This document shows, piece by piece, positions 1 to 8,442 of a stretch of DNA of 64,000 nucleotides. The stretch lies in NCBI GenBank assembly GCA_035539215.1, contig DATLIX010000080.1:79377-143376 (forward strand), in the 5' to 3' direction. The notes beneath the pieces were generated by a model that had not been told where the DNA came from, did not search any database, and saw only the letters and a list, made by a program, of their open reading frames with translations. The stretch's first letter is position 1; the number at the start of each line of letters is the position of its first letter. The translations under genes were made by a program, and so were the position numbers. Source of the stretch: Dongia_B sp035539215. Lineage in GTDB: Bacteria > Pseudomonadota > Alphaproteobacteria > Dongiales > Dongiaceae.

Positions 1-645
1 GATATCGGTGATCAGGAGAATACCGGTTCTTGCGTCGGTTGGGGCTCAACCGACGGTGTCGCGCGATACATGTTCGTCAAAGCCGGACAGCTGGCGAAAA
101 AGATCAAGCTGTCCCCGCGTTTCACCTGGATGGCCTGCAAGGAGACCGATCCGTTCACCACGCGACCCGAGACGATGATCGAGGGCGCCGGCACCACCTT
201 GAAGGCGGCGGTCGATATCCTGCGCAATTTCGGCGCGGTGCCGGAAACGCTGCTGCCCTTCCACATCAACACGGCGATGTATACCGGCGATGAAAACACG
301 TTCTTCGCCACTGCAGCCACGCGCAAAATCGCTTCTTACTTCAATCTGCAGCGCAATCTCGCGAACTGGCGGGCTTGGCTCGCCGCCCATGGTCCGATCC
401 TGGTCGGGCTGAATGTCGATCACACCTGGGACAATGCGACGGCCACCCATGGCAAGATGGATACGTTCCAGCCGAATACCGTGCGCGGCGGCCATGCCGT
501 GGCGCTGGTCGGCTACCGGACGGACGGCCGGTTCATCGTCCGCAACAGCTGGGGCACCGCATGGGGCGACGACGGTTTCGGCTATCCCAGCGAAGCCTAT
601 ATCAAGGCGGCTTTCTACAATGAAAGTTATGGAGTGACGCTCTGA
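1..645 (+). CDS. Papain-like (C1 family) cysteine protease, 5' truncated by the window edge
   Basis: The frame is open from base 1, so the N-terminus lies outside the window; 214 residues are visible. The papain catalytic set can be read. DQENTGSCVGW carries the oxyanion Gln (visible residue 5) and nucleophile Cys (11). GGHAVALVGY carries the catalytic His (about 165), and VRNSWGTAWGDDGFGY carries the Asn (about 182). This is the order seen in C1A peptidases. The visible part is a catalytic domain and ends just after the Asn motif. The stop codon overlaps the next gene, which encodes a chagasin-type inhibitor of exactly this protease class, so the two probably form a protease/inhibitor unit. 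Whether a signal peptide or propeptide precedes it cannot be seen. Confidence 0.9.
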   Translation, partial: DIGDQENTGSCVGWGSTDGVARYMFVKAGQLAKKIKLSPRFTWMACKETDPFTTRPETMIEGAGTTLKAAVDILRNFGAVPETLLPFHINTAMYTGDENTFFATAATRKIASYFNLQRNLANWRAWLAAHGPILVGLNVDHTWDNATATHGKMDTFQPNTVRGGHAVALVGYRTDGRFIVRNSWGTAWGDDGFGYPSEAYIKAAFYNESYGVTL

Positions 646-953
646 CCCTCACCGACCGGGACAACGGGCGGCACTTATCCGTGCGCCTGCACGATGTGCT
701 GGAGATTCATCTGGCCGAGAACGCCACGACCGGCTACCGCTGGGCGCCGGATGACTATGACGTCAGCCTGCTGAAGCTTGACGAAACAGCAGCGCGCTAT
801 CCCGGTGCAGCACCGGGTTCGGGCGGCGAGGCGATCTTTCGCTTCCGGGTCGTCGGCACCGGGTCCGGCACGCTGACGCTGAAATACTGGCGGCATTGGG
901 AAGGGGCGGCGTCGATCGTCCAGCGCTTCGCGGTGACGATCGACGCCGCCTAA
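642..953 (+). CDS. Chagasin-type (inhibitor family I42) cysteine protease inhibitor
   Basis: A small beta-sandwich protein expected to block papain-like proteases. Three chagasin loops are visible: ENATTGYRW (the NxTTGYxW loop), GSGGEAIFRFRV, and LTLKYWRHWE (the RxW/PW loop). I place the start at CTG 642, which overlaps the TGA of the protease gene (CTGA). GGAG lies 7 nt upstream at 631-634, and the residues encoded before GTG 681 (TLTDRDNGRHLSV) complete the usual first strand of the family. GTG 681 is the conventional alternative and would give 90 residues. There is no signal peptide in either form, so it probably acts in the cytoplasm. It ends convergently with the TetR gene, and the two stop codons overlap by 4 bp. 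Confidence 0.8.
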   Translation: MTLTDRDNGRHLSVRLHDVLEIHLAENATTGYRWAPDDYDVSLLKLDETAARYPGAAPGSGGEAIFRFRVVGTGSGTLTLKYWRHWEGAASIVQRFAVTIDAA

Positions 954-1543
954 TGTTTGTCGGCCAGCAGCTTGGCCCGCACCGTGGCGAGGATCTCGTC
1001 GGAAATCGCGCTGCCCTGGCTGGCCCTTGCCATAACCAAGGCGCCGACCAGCATGGCCTGGGTCTCGATGGCGGCTTTCCGGGCCTCGGCCGGATCGCGC
1101 TCCGGCATCATCCGGCTAAGACCGTCCATGGCCTTGGCCAGATTCTTGGCATAGGTGCCGTGGATGGGGTCCTTGCGCCCGGCGCGGCCGATCTCGCTGC
1201 AGAGCGCTGCGTTCACGCAACCTGCCCCCGGATTGGCCAGATGCTGGTGTGACAGATAGAAATCGATATAGGCTTCGCGCGTGGCCGTGTTGTCGTCATC
1301 CCGATCATGGCGAAGCTTCTCAACCAGTTCATGGGATTGTCCGAAGGCCTCGGTGACCGCCAGCGAGATCAGTTCGTCTTTCGAGGCGAAATGCTTATAG
1401 AAGCCGCCATGAGTCAAGCCGACCGCCTCCATCAGCTCCGGTACGCTGACGCCGTTCAGCCCGCGCTCGCGAAACAGTCTCGCGGCGGCGGTGATGATTT
1501 CCTGGCGATGGCGGGCGGCATCTTCCTTGGATGCACGGGGCAT
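950..1543 (-). CDS. TetR/AcrR family transcriptional regulator
   Basis: 197 residues. The N-terminal TetR DNA-binding domain covers about residues 10-56: an IITAAARLFRERGLNGVSV helix followed by the turn-recognition segment GLTHGGFYKHFASKDEL. The C-terminal half is the usual all-helical ligand-binding region and resembles the group that controls reductase or efflux genes. No ligand can be deduced. The gene runs toward the chagasin gene and their ends overlap by 4 bp. Its own upstream region holds a palindrome that may be an autoregulatory site. The nearest candidate target is the efflux gene upstream on the same strand, but it is separated by about 215 bp. Confidence 0.88.
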   Translation of the reverse strand: MPRASKEDAARHRQEIITAAARLFRERGLNGVSVPELMEAVGLTHGGFYKHFASKDELISLAVTEAFGQSHELVEKLRHDRDDDNTATREAYIDFYLSHQHLANPGAGCVNAALCSEIGRAGRKDPIHGTYAKNLAKAMDGLSRMMPERDPAEARKAAIETQAMLVGALVMARASQGSAISDEILATVRAKLLADKH

Positions 1544-1561
1544 GATCGTCTCCGCAAAATG

Positions 1562-1578
1562 ATCCGTAAATCCGGATT
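1562..1578. promoter_or_regulatory. Candidate TetR operator (palindrome) upstream of the 950-1543 gene
   Basis: The segment contains the perfect 10-bp palindrome AATCCGGATT (1569-1578) nested with a second inverted pair, ATCCG/CGGAT, 6 nt apart. It lies 20-35 bp before the TetR start codon, next to an AT-rich TATATATA stretch that could be part of a promoter. Position and symmetry fit TetR autoregulation; binding is inference. Confidence 0.35.
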
Positions 1579-1758
1579 ACCCTATATATATGACGATCAT
1601 CATCCATTTGAAGGGTGAGAAGAACGCCCCCCGCAAACATGTCAGTTAGCTTTCGTCGCAGGGCGATCAGGGTTTCGACCTTTGACAGGAACAGCTCCGG
1701 CAACCGGCCGCCTTGCGGGCTTTCGTCGATTTCGTGAAGCAGAACCGCTAGCGGCGCT

Positions 1759-2982
1759 TCAGGCCGCTTTACGCTCCGTCGTCGTGCTGGGAGCTTCCGC
1801 CTCCGACCGCCTTCCGAGCATGACCAGGCCGACCAGCAGGACGATGATCGAGCAGGCGGTGATACCGGCCACCATCGGCAGCGGCGTGCCGTTGATGAAA
1901 GGCGAAACCGCGGCGACGGCGGCGGCACCGCCGGCGAAGTTCATCGTCCCGATCAGGGCCGAAGCTGTGCCGGCACGGCTGGCGTGGCGTTCCATGGCGA
2001 GCACGAAGGTCGACGGCAGGATGAAACCCATGAAGCCGAAGATCGCCGCCAGCAGCACGACCACCAGCGCCAGCATGTCGATGCCGGCGAGGATCAGCAG
2101 CAGCAAGAGCAGTGTCGTGCAGGCCTGGCCGATGATGGCGGTGCGGATCAACCGCCGGAAGCCGAAGCGCCGGGCCAGATGGCCGGTCATCTGCGACGTG
2201 ACGACAAAGCTGATGGCATTGATCGCGAAGAGCATGGAATAGCCGGCGGGCGACAGGCCGTAATGCGTCTGCATGACGAAGGAGGAGTTGGCGACATAGA
2301 CGAAGAAGCCGGCGAGGCTCATCGAGGCGATGACGGCCACGGCGAGGAAATGCGGATCGCTGAGCAGGATCCGGTAGTTATGGAAGGCGGCTTTCACGCC
2401 GCTTTGCGCGCGGGCCGATGCGGGCCGCGTTTCCGGCAGGAACAGCCGCAGCATGACCAGTCCGGCGGCGGCGATGATCGCCAGCAACCAGAAAATGCTG
2501 CGCCAGCCGGTATGGTCAGCAACGAAGCTGCCCGCCAGCGGGGCGAGGATCGGCGAGATGCTGTAGATCATCATCAGCAGGGACATCAGCCGCGCCGCTT
2601 CCGGTCCGGTATGGAGGTCGCGCACCATGGCGCGCGGGATCACCATGATGGCGCAGGCCCCCAATCCCTGCAGCAGGCGGCAGACGATCAGGCCGCCGAT
2701 CGTCGGCGCCAGGGCGCAGCCGATGCTGCCGATCAGGAAGATCACGAGGCCGGCATAGAGCGGGCGCTTGCGCCCATACATGTCTGAGAGGGGGCCGGCG
2801 ATGAGCTGCCCCGTTCCGACCGCGACCATGAAGGACATCAGGCTGGCCTGCACGGCATGTTCGTTGGCGGCGAAGAGGCGCGTGATCTCCGGCAAGGCGG
2901 GCAGATACATGTCGATGGCGAAGGGGCTCACCATCGTCAGCATGCCGAGGACGATCGCGTCACGGGTCGAGTGATTGGACAT
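1759..2982 (-). CDS. Bcr/CflA-type multidrug efflux transporter (MFS, DHA1)
   Basis: 407 residues with 12 predicted membrane segments, the normal length for the family. The Bcr/CflA signatures are clear: SPFAIDMYLPALPEI in TM1, GQLIAGPLSDMYGRKRP (motif A between TM2 and TM3), and RLLQGLGACAIMVIPRAMVRD in TM4. It is expected to export drugs or metabolites such as sulfonamides, bicyclomycin or cysteine by proton antiport across the inner membrane; the substrate is unknown here. It is divergent from the AraC-type gene at 3175, with a 192-bp shared upstream region, so that regulator probably controls it. The segment 1621-1758 downstream holds no gene I can support. Confidence 0.92.
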   Translation of the reverse strand: MSNHSTRDAIVLGMLTMVSPFAIDMYLPALPEITRLFAANEHAVQASLMSFMVAVGTGQLIAGPLSDMYGRKRPLYAGLVIFLIGSIGCALAPTIGGLIVCRLLQGLGACAIMVIPRAMVRDLHTGPEAARLMSLLMMIYSISPILAPLAGSFVADHTGWRSIFWLLAIIAAAGLVMLRLFLPETRPASARAQSGVKAAFHNYRILLSDPHFLAVAVIASMSLAGFFVYVANSSFVMQTHYGLSPAGYSMLFAINAISFVVTSQMTGHLARRFGFRRLIRTAIIGQACTTLLLLLLILAGIDMLALVVVLLAAIFGFMGFILPSTFVLAMERHASRAGTASALIGTMNFAGGAAAVAAVSPFINGTPLPMVAGITACSIIVLLVGLVMLGRRSEAEAPSTTTERKAA

Positions 2983-3174
2983 CGGGTAGCGTTTCTCGGT
3001 GCGGGTGGACGAGACAATAACGAAGGGCGGTCGGATCGGCGGGAACCCGGCCCAGCTATCAAAGCGGAAAGCGCAACGGTATGGAGTTTATATAGCTTAA
3101 AATCCGCCCTTGCGCACCGGACGATGTGTCTCTAATGATCCATAATATGTATCCAGCCGTCCGAAAGGTGCCCG

Positions 3175-4134
3175 ATGGATCCGCTTTCCGACATGCTGAC
3201 CATGCTGACGATCGAGCGCGTGCATCAGACGCGTTGCGAGAGCAGCGGTGCCTATGCCTTTCGTTTCGGCTCCTTCGACCACGTCAAAATCGGTGCCGTC
3301 CTGCTGGGAGAACTGCTCCTGTGGGTCGAAGGCCAGCCGCAGCCGATCAAGCTCAAGGCCGGCGATTGCTATCTGCTGACCAACAGCCAGCCCCATCGCA
3401 TCGCGACCGTCGAAGGCCTGCCAGAGCGCGACGGCAGCGCATTCTTTGCCGAGCACCGCGATGCCAACGGGGTGGTGCGGTTTGGCGATGGGCCGCCGGA
3501 CAAGGTGTCGATCGGCGGGCGCTTCGTTTTCGATGCGGAAGGCGCCGCCTGGTTGCGTGCGGCTTTGCCGCCCATCATCCATATTCCGGCCGCCTCGCCG
3601 CATGCCACACCCTTGCGCATGACCATGAAATTGCTGACCGCCGAACTCGGCGGCGGTACGCCGGGCGAAGCCGTCATCGTCGATCGGTTGGGCGATGTCC
3701 TGCTGGTCCAGGCCTTGCGCGCGCATCTCGCGGCGTTGAGACCCGACAAGGCGAGCTGGCTGGCGGGGCTCGCCGATCCGCGCATCGGCCGGGCGCTGAA
3801 GAGCTTCCACGACGACGTCGCCGCCGACTGGACGGTGGCGAGCCTTGCCAATGAGGCCGGCATGTCGCGGTCTTCCTTCGCCGAGCGGTTCCGCACGCGC
3901 GTCGGCATGGCGCCGCTCGATTATCTGACGCGCTGGCGGCTCCAGCGCGTGCGTCGGGCGCTGATCGAAACCGATCTGCCCTTTGCTACCATCGCCGCGC
4001 GCAACGGCTATCGCTCGCGCAGCTCCTGCAGTCAGTCGTTCAAGCGCCTGTTCGGCTATTCGCCCTATGACTTGCGCAAAGGACTCGGCGAAGCGGAGGA
4101 GAGCGCCGAGATGACGCTTCCCTCCGTTGCGTGA
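3175..4134 (+). CDS. AraC family regulator with N-terminal cupin
   Basis: 319 residues. The N-terminal half is a cupin-type sensor (KLKAGDCYLLTNSQPHRI is the typical cupin strand/turn). The C-terminal 100 residues hold two AraC helix-turn-helix motifs: WTVASLANEAGMSRSSFAERF and LPFATIAARNGYRSRSSCSQSF, with the closing GYSPYDLRKG. ATG 3175 follows an AT-rich upstream region shared with the divergent efflux gene, which is its most likely target. The architecture resembles RclR and many uncharacterised cupin-AraC activators of efflux and oxidoreductase genes. It ends 6 bp from the convergent aldo/keto reductase gene. Confidence 0.9.
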   Translation: MDPLSDMLTMLTIERVHQTRCESSGAYAFRFGSFDHVKIGAVLLGELLLWVEGQPQPIKLKAGDCYLLTNSQPHRIATVEGLPERDGSAFFAEHRDANGVVRFGDGPPDKVSIGGRFVFDAEGAAWLRAALPPIIHIPAASPHATPLRMTMKLLTAELGGGTPGEAVIVDRLGDVLLVQALRAHLAALRPDKASWLAGLADPRIGRALKSFHDDVAADWTVASLANEAGMSRSSFAERFRTRVGMAPLDYLTRWRLQRVRRALIETDLPFATIAARNGYRSRSSCSQSFKRLFGYSPYDLRKGLGEAEESAEMTLPSVA

Positions 4135-4140
4135 GGGGCT

Positions 4141-5217
4141 TTACAGAACCGGCAGATAGGGTGGATCGACCAGATCCGCCTGGCCGCCGGTGACACGGTT
4201 GCGGGTGCGGTCGGTCGCCGCCATCTGATGCGGGAAGCCGAGCGGCACGGCGCTGACGTCATTGAGGCGCTGCAGCTGCTCGGCGGACAAGGCGACATTC
4301 AGAGCGCCGAGCACGTCGTCAAGTTGCGCCTTGGTGCGCGGGCCGAGAATGGGGATGAGGGCGGTGCGTGAAGTTGCCGCCTTGGCGCGCAGCCAGGCGA
4401 CGGCGATTTGCGACGGTGTGGCGCCCACTTCCTTGGCGATGGCGAGTACCGTGTCGAGCACGGCGGTTTTCTGCGTATCGGTTTCGCCATGGACGAGCAC
4501 GCCGAGCTTCTGCTGCCGGCCTTCCTCGCCCAGGCGATATTTGCCGGAGAGAAAGCCGCCGCCAAGCGGCGACCACAGCGTCGTTCCAAAACCGAAAGCC
4601 TCGGCCAGTGGCAGCAGCTCGCGGTCCGGTGTGCGTTCGACCAGGCTGTATTCCAGCTGCAGTCCCACCAGGGGCGCCCAGCCGCGCAGTTCAGCGATGG
4701 TGGCGCCGCGTGCAACGCGCCAGGCGGGGAAGTCCGAGAGGCCGATATAGAGCACCTTGCCGCTGGCCACGAGATCGTCGAGGCCGCGCATGATTTCCTC
4801 TATCGGTGTCATCTGGTCCGGCATATGCACCCAATAGAGATCGATGCGGTCGCTCCGCAATCGCTTCAGGCTCTCCTCGACCGAATGGACCATGTTCTTG
4901 CGGCTGTTGCCGGTGCGGCTGACACCGAGATTGAGCGCCCCGCCCAGGGTGTATTTTGTGGCGACGACGAAATTGTCGCGGTCGCCGCCAATGAAGTCGC
5001 CGAGCAGAGTCTCCGCCTGACCGAACTGGTAGCCGTCGGAACAGTCGATGAAATTGCCGCCGGTGCCGGTGAAGCGATCGAACATGCGGCGCGCCTCGTC
5101 GGGCTCGGCGCCGTGGCCCCAGCCGGTGCCGAAATTACCGGCGCCAAGGGCGAATTCGGAGACGCGCAAACCGGTCTGGCGGCCGAAGAGCTTGTAGCGC
5201 AACTGGGTCGTGGTCAT
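4141..5217 (-). CDS. Aldo/keto reductase
   Basis: 358 residues, a TIM-barrel NAD(P)H-dependent oxidoreductase. Family residues are visible: IDCSDGYQFGQAE (catalytic Asp and Tyr region), ATKYTLGG (Lys), YWVHMPDQM (His), then GLSDFPAWRV and SPLGGGFLSGKY near the cofactor site. The best start is ATG 5217, because GGGGGA lies just upstream of it. A longer frame from 5232 would place this Shine-Dalgarno sequence inside the coding region. It belongs to the YajO/Tas-like group that reduces aldehydes and ketones; the substrate is not predictable. It lies between the AraC gene and the DHA2 efflux gene and may be transcribed after the efflux gene (50-bp gap). Confidence 0.9.
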   Translation of the reverse strand: MTTTQLRYKLFGRQTGLRVSEFALGAGNFGTGWGHGAEPDEARRMFDRFTGTGGNFIDCSDGYQFGQAETLLGDFIGGDRDNFVVATKYTLGGALNLGVSRTGNSRKNMVHSVEESLKRLRSDRIDLYWVHMPDQMTPIEEIMRGLDDLVASGKVLYIGLSDFPAWRVARGATIAELRGWAPLVGLQLEYSLVERTPDRELLPLAEAFGFGTTLWSPLGGGFLSGKYRLGEEGRQQKLGVLVHGETDTQKTAVLDTVLAIAKEVGATPSQIAVAWLRAKAATSRTALIPILGPRTKAQLDDVLGALNVALSAEQLQRLNDVSAVPLGFPHQMAATDRTRNRVTGGQADLVDPPYLPVL

Positions 5218-5267
5218 GGCTGGTTCCCCCATCTTAGAGCCTGATAGAAGTCAATAGGTGTCGGCAG

Positions 5268-6926
5268 TCAGTGAGCGTCGGCCGTGGGTGCCTTGGGTGG
5301 CGCCACCTTGCGCATCAACGGCACCATGACGAAGGCGACGACGAAGCAGAGCGCGATCAGCAGGAAGGCATCGGCGAAGGTCTGCGTCAGCGCTTCGCCC
5401 CAGGTGCGGCTGAAGAGGGCCTTCAGGGCGGCCGCCTGGGCACCGACCGTGTCGCCGTCCATCTGGTTGGCAAGATACTGCGTCAGCGCCTGCAGCCTGG
5501 CGGTCGCCAGCTCGCTGCCGGCCGAGAGGTTCTCGGCGATGTGCAGATAATGCTGGTTGGTGCGGTCGATCAGCACGGTGCCGCAGACGGCGATGCCGAT
5601 GGCGCCGCCCAGATTGCGCATCAGGTTGAAGAGGCCGGAGGCGAGCTTCAGGCGGTCCGGCGGCAGCCCGCCCAGGGTCAGGGTGATGATCGGCGCCAGG
5701 GCGAATTGCTGGGCAAAGCCGCGCAGCCCCTGCGGCAGCAGGAGCTCCTGCCAGCCCCAGTCGCTGGTGATATAGGTGAACTGCCACATGCCGGCGGCGA
5801 AGCAGGCGAGGCCGAACATCATCAGCCAGCGCAGGTCGATCCGCCTTGCCAGGAAAGTATAGAAAGGAATGGCCGAGACCTGGAACAGGCCGGTCGAGAA
5901 GACGGCACAGCCGATCTCATAAGCGCTGAAGCCACGCACGCGGCTCAGGAACACCGGGGTCAGATAGATTGTCGCGAAGATGCCGATGCCGGTGACGAAA
6001 GAGAAGAAGCAGCCGAGCGAGAAGTTGAGGCTCTTCAAGGCACGCAGGTCGAGGATCGGATGTGCGGCCGCCAGGCTGCGCCAGATGAAGAGCGGGCCGG
6101 TGATGGCGGTGACCCAGGCGGTCGTCAGAATGGTGTCGTCGCCGAACCAGTCCCAGCGCGGGCCCTCCTCGAGCGTATATTCCAGGCAGCCGAGGAAGAC
6201 CGCCATCAGCAGCATGCCGAGATAATCGGCGCCCCGCAGCAGGCTGTAATCCGCCTTATCGATCTTGACCAGCAGCGGCACCACGACGGCAACGAAGATA
6301 CCCGGCACCAGATTGACGAAGAACAGCCAGTGCCAGGAATAGTTATCGGTGATCCAGCCGCCGATGGTGGGGCCGAGCGTCGGCGCCAGCGAAGAGAGGC
6401 CGCCGACCAGAGCGGCAGCGACCACGCGCTGGTTGCCGACGAAATAGAAGAAGGCGGTGGTATAGACGGTCGGGATCATCGAGCCGCCGAGGAAGCCCTG
6501 CAGGAAGCGGAAGGCGATCATGCTCTGGATGTCCCAGGCCCAGCCGCACAGCAGGCTGGTGAAGGTGAAGCCGATCGCGGAGAAGGCGAACAGCCAGCGG
6601 GTCGACATGACACGGGTCAGCCAGCCGGAGAGCGGGATGACGATGATCTCGGCGATGAGATAGCTGGTCTGCACCCAGGCCGTCTCATCGGGACTGGCGG
6701 AGAGCCCGCCGCCGATATCGGCCAGGGATGCCGAGACGATCTGGATGTCGAGAAGGGCGATGAAAAAGCCGACGCACATGACGCCGAAGGCGAAGACCTT
6801 GGTCGCCAAAGGCAGTTCGGTTGCCGGCAAGGCCGGCTGCGGTCTTTGCCGGCCGGCCGGCGTGGCGAGCGCTTCGCCGGCCGCGAGGGCGGGGTTGAGC
6901 GCGCTCGCAGGGTTCACGGCGTTCAT
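5268..6926 (-). CDS. DHA2 family (EmrB/QacA-type) 14-TM multidrug efflux transporter
   Basis: 552 residues with 14 hydrophobic segments, typical of EmrB-like proton antiporters. Motif C-like text is visible (GGLSSLAPTLGPTIGGWI), as are the motif A-like GWLTRVMSTRWLF and the TM4 segment RFLQGFLGGSMIP. A roughly 40-residue Ala/Pro-rich N-terminal tail precedes TM1 (VFAFGVMCVGFFIALLDIQIV). The start codon overlaps the stop of the HxlR gene (ATGA), so the two are co-transcribed and translationally coupled, and the HxlR protein is the probable local repressor. No membrane-fusion (EmrA) partner is adjacent, which is unusual for the EmrB subgroup. A partner may be encoded elsewhere. Confidence 0.93.
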   Translation of the reverse strand: MNAVNPASALNPALAAGEALATPAGRQRPQPALPATELPLATKVFAFGVMCVGFFIALLDIQIVSASLADIGGGLSASPDETAWVQTSYLIAEIIVIPLSGWLTRVMSTRWLFAFSAIGFTFTSLLCGWAWDIQSMIAFRFLQGFLGGSMIPTVYTTAFFYFVGNQRVVAAALVGGLSSLAPTLGPTIGGWITDNYSWHWLFFVNLVPGIFVAVVVPLLVKIDKADYSLLRGADYLGMLLMAVFLGCLEYTLEEGPRWDWFGDDTILTTAWVTAITGPLFIWRSLAAAHPILDLRALKSLNFSLGCFFSFVTGIGIFATIYLTPVFLSRVRGFSAYEIGCAVFSTGLFQVSAIPFYTFLARRIDLRWLMMFGLACFAAGMWQFTYITSDWGWQELLLPQGLRGFAQQFALAPIITLTLGGLPPDRLKLASGLFNLMRNLGGAIGIAVCGTVLIDRTNQHYLHIAENLSAGSELATARLQALTQYLANQMDGDTVGAQAAALKALFSRTWGEALTQTFADAFLLIALCFVVAFVMVPLMRKVAPPKAPTADAH

Positions 6927-7510
6927 GACACCGGCTCCAGCCCTGCCGGGCGGAGTTGAGACCCATCGGGTGCGGCCGCGACGGCCGCATCTACGCCTGC
7001 GTCTCTGGCCTGCCGGGCACGCAACTGCTCCAGCGTCGCGTAGCGCCGCTGGAGCTTTTCCTTGGCCGCCGGGCCGGGGATGAAAACGAAGCGGGGATCG
7101 GTGGTGGGGAGGCCCGTCTGGCGGTCGACCAGCACGGGATCGGCCTCCTGTCCGGTGGTGCTGTCGATCAGCCGCAAAGCCTGGCCTTCGGGGGCGAGAT
7201 GCTTGTTGCCCCAGGCATAGAGCGCATGGATCACCTCCCGCACATCCCGCCCGCAGGCTGTCAGCACATATTCCACACGCGGCGGGTGCTCGCTATAGGG
7301 CCGCCGCACCATCAACCCGTCGGCGACCAGGGCATTGAGGCGTCGGGTCAGCATGCTGGGGGCGATGCCGAGACGCTGCTGGAACTCATCGAACCGCGTC
7401 ACGCCCTGCAGCGCATCCCGAAGGATCAGTAGGCTCCAGCCATCGCCGATACGCTCAAGGCTGCGGCCGATCGGGCATTGCGTGGTTTCAACTGTGGCGG
7501 TCTCCGACAT
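6923..7510 (-). CDS. HxlR family transcriptional regulator
   Basis: 195 residues. The winged helix has the family signatures: QCPIGRSLERIGDGWSLLILRD, then TRFDEFQQRLGIAPSMLTRRL as recognition region, and PPRVEYVLTACGRD as wing. It carries a longer C-terminal tail (about 80 residues) than typical HxlR proteins, a feature shared with the regulator at 9253. I chose ATG 7510 because AAGAAGG lies 5 nt before it; ATG 7534 has no ribosome site and would sit 3 bp from the operator. The efflux gene follows with a 4-bp overlap, so this is probably a repressor of its own efflux operon, lifted by a toxic small molecule or electrophile. Confidence 0.9.
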   Translation of the reverse strand: MSETATVETTQCPIGRSLERIGDGWSLLILRDALQGVTRFDEFQQRLGIAPSMLTRRLNALVADGLMVRRPYSEHPPRVEYVLTACGRDVREVIHALYAWGNKHLAPEGQALRLIDSTTGQEADPVLVDRQTGLPTTDPRFVFIPGPAAKEKLQRRYATLEQLRARQARDAGVDAAVAAAPDGSQLRPAGLEPVS

Positions 7511-7537
7511 GGCGGCCTTCTTTGAAACTTTCATAAT

Positions 7538-7563
7538 GATAGTAACGTAATCTCGTCACTATC
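7538..7563. promoter_or_regulatory. Candidate HxlR operator: inverted repeat upstream of the hxlR-efflux operon
   Basis: The arms GATAGTAAC (7538-7546) and GTCACTATC (7555-7563) match as inverted repeats in 8 of 9 positions, with an 8-bp spacer. They lie 28 bp upstream of the preferred HxlR start, in an AT-richer stretch that should hold the promoter. HxlR proteins are dimers that bind such palindromes. Autorepression is inferred from position. Confidence 0.5.
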
Positions 7564-7678
7564 AAAATGCAAGTCACAAAGATGGCGGCCCTGCCGGTTC
7601 GGGGATGCTCCCCGGCTGATAAATTTATTATGTTATATCAAATGGTTGATCGTTTCTGCGTGGTGGTGAAAGTACGCT

Positions 7679-8353
7679 TCAGCCAAGCCGGAGGGATAAT
7701 TCGATATCCGCGGCGACGGGGATAGAGAGGTAGCCGGACTGGGCAGACCGGACCCGGGCCAGATAGTCGGGACTCCAATTCGCATTGTCGGCCAGGATCA
7801 GCGCGCCTGGGCGCAGGCGGGGTTCAAGCAGGTCGAGGATATCGGGATAGAGCCCCTTGGCGCCATCGAGGAGAACCAGATCGATCACCGCCGGCAGGTC
7901 GCGGGCCAGGGTTTGAAGGGCGTCGCCCTCGCGGATCTCGACCAGGTCACTGAGGCCCGCGGCGGCGATATTGGCGCGGGCCGCTGCCGCTTTCGACGGT
8001 TCCAGCTCACTGCTGATCAGATGGCCGCCGCCGTTGTCGCGCAACGCTGCAGCGAGATGCAGGGTCGAGATGCCGAACGAGGTGCCGAATTCGACGATGT
8101 GGCGGGCCCCCATGCTGCGCGCCAGCATGTAGAGGAGGCGGGCGGTTTCCGGCGATACCGCGAGATGGTACTCCTTCGCACGGGCATAGAGCGCGCGGTA
8201 GTCGGTCTTGCTGCGCATCATCTCTGCCAGTTCCGCCTCCGACAGGTCCGCTATATCCGTCTCCATCCGGGCGGCCGTGGCCGCTGCATCGGCGAAGAGT
8301 TTCTGCAGCAGGGGCGCCAGCGGCGCGGCGGTCAGGGTTATCGGCGTGGTCAT
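7679..8353 (-). CDS. SAM-dependent O-methyltransferase (family 3 type)
   Basis: 224 residues, close to the usual length of bacterial and plant catechol/caffeoyl-CoA-like O-methyltransferases. Visible motifs are SPETARLLYMLARSMGARHIVEFGTS (motif I, SAM binding), LISSELEPSKAAAARAN (acidic end of the second strand), IDLVLLDGAKGLY (metal-binding Asp and active-site Lys) and LILADN (second metal Asp-Asn). Start ATG 8353 has GGAG 6 nt upstream; an extended frame from 8416 lacks a ribosome site. It is divergent from the TetR gene at 8443, which probably represses it. The substrate is unknown, possibly a phenol or catechol. Confidence 0.9.
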   Translation of the reverse strand: MTTPITLTAAPLAPLLQKLFADAAATAARMETDIADLSEAELAEMMRSKTDYRALYARAKEYHLAVSPETARLLYMLARSMGARHIVEFGTSFGISTLHLAAALRDNGGGHLISSELEPSKAAAARANIAAAGLSDLVEIREGDALQTLARDLPAVIDLVLLDGAKGLYPDILDLLEPRLRPGALILADNANWSPDYLARVRSAQSGYLSIPVAADIELSLRLG

Positions 8354-8442
8354 GAAAGTCTCCGTTCTGTCTTGCATTTGTGGGCCTGCCGATAAAATAT
8401 GACTAACTCGTCGCATTCGCTAATCGCATTCCTGGCGGACCC

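Noticed and set aside
1621..1758. A minus-strand frame reading LLHEIDESPQGGRLPELF after the Bcr-type efflux gene.
   Set aside because: It looks protein-like but has no start codon of its own, runs into the efflux gene upstream and the TetR promoter downstream, and I recognise no family.
5271..6959. A 562-codon + strand frame opposite the DHA2 efflux gene.
   Set aside because: It is a typical antisense shadow of a GC-rich gene, rich in Gln, Asp and His. The minus-strand transporter is unambiguous. Similar long shadows opposite the genes at 36792, 42314 and 20772 were dropped for the same reason.
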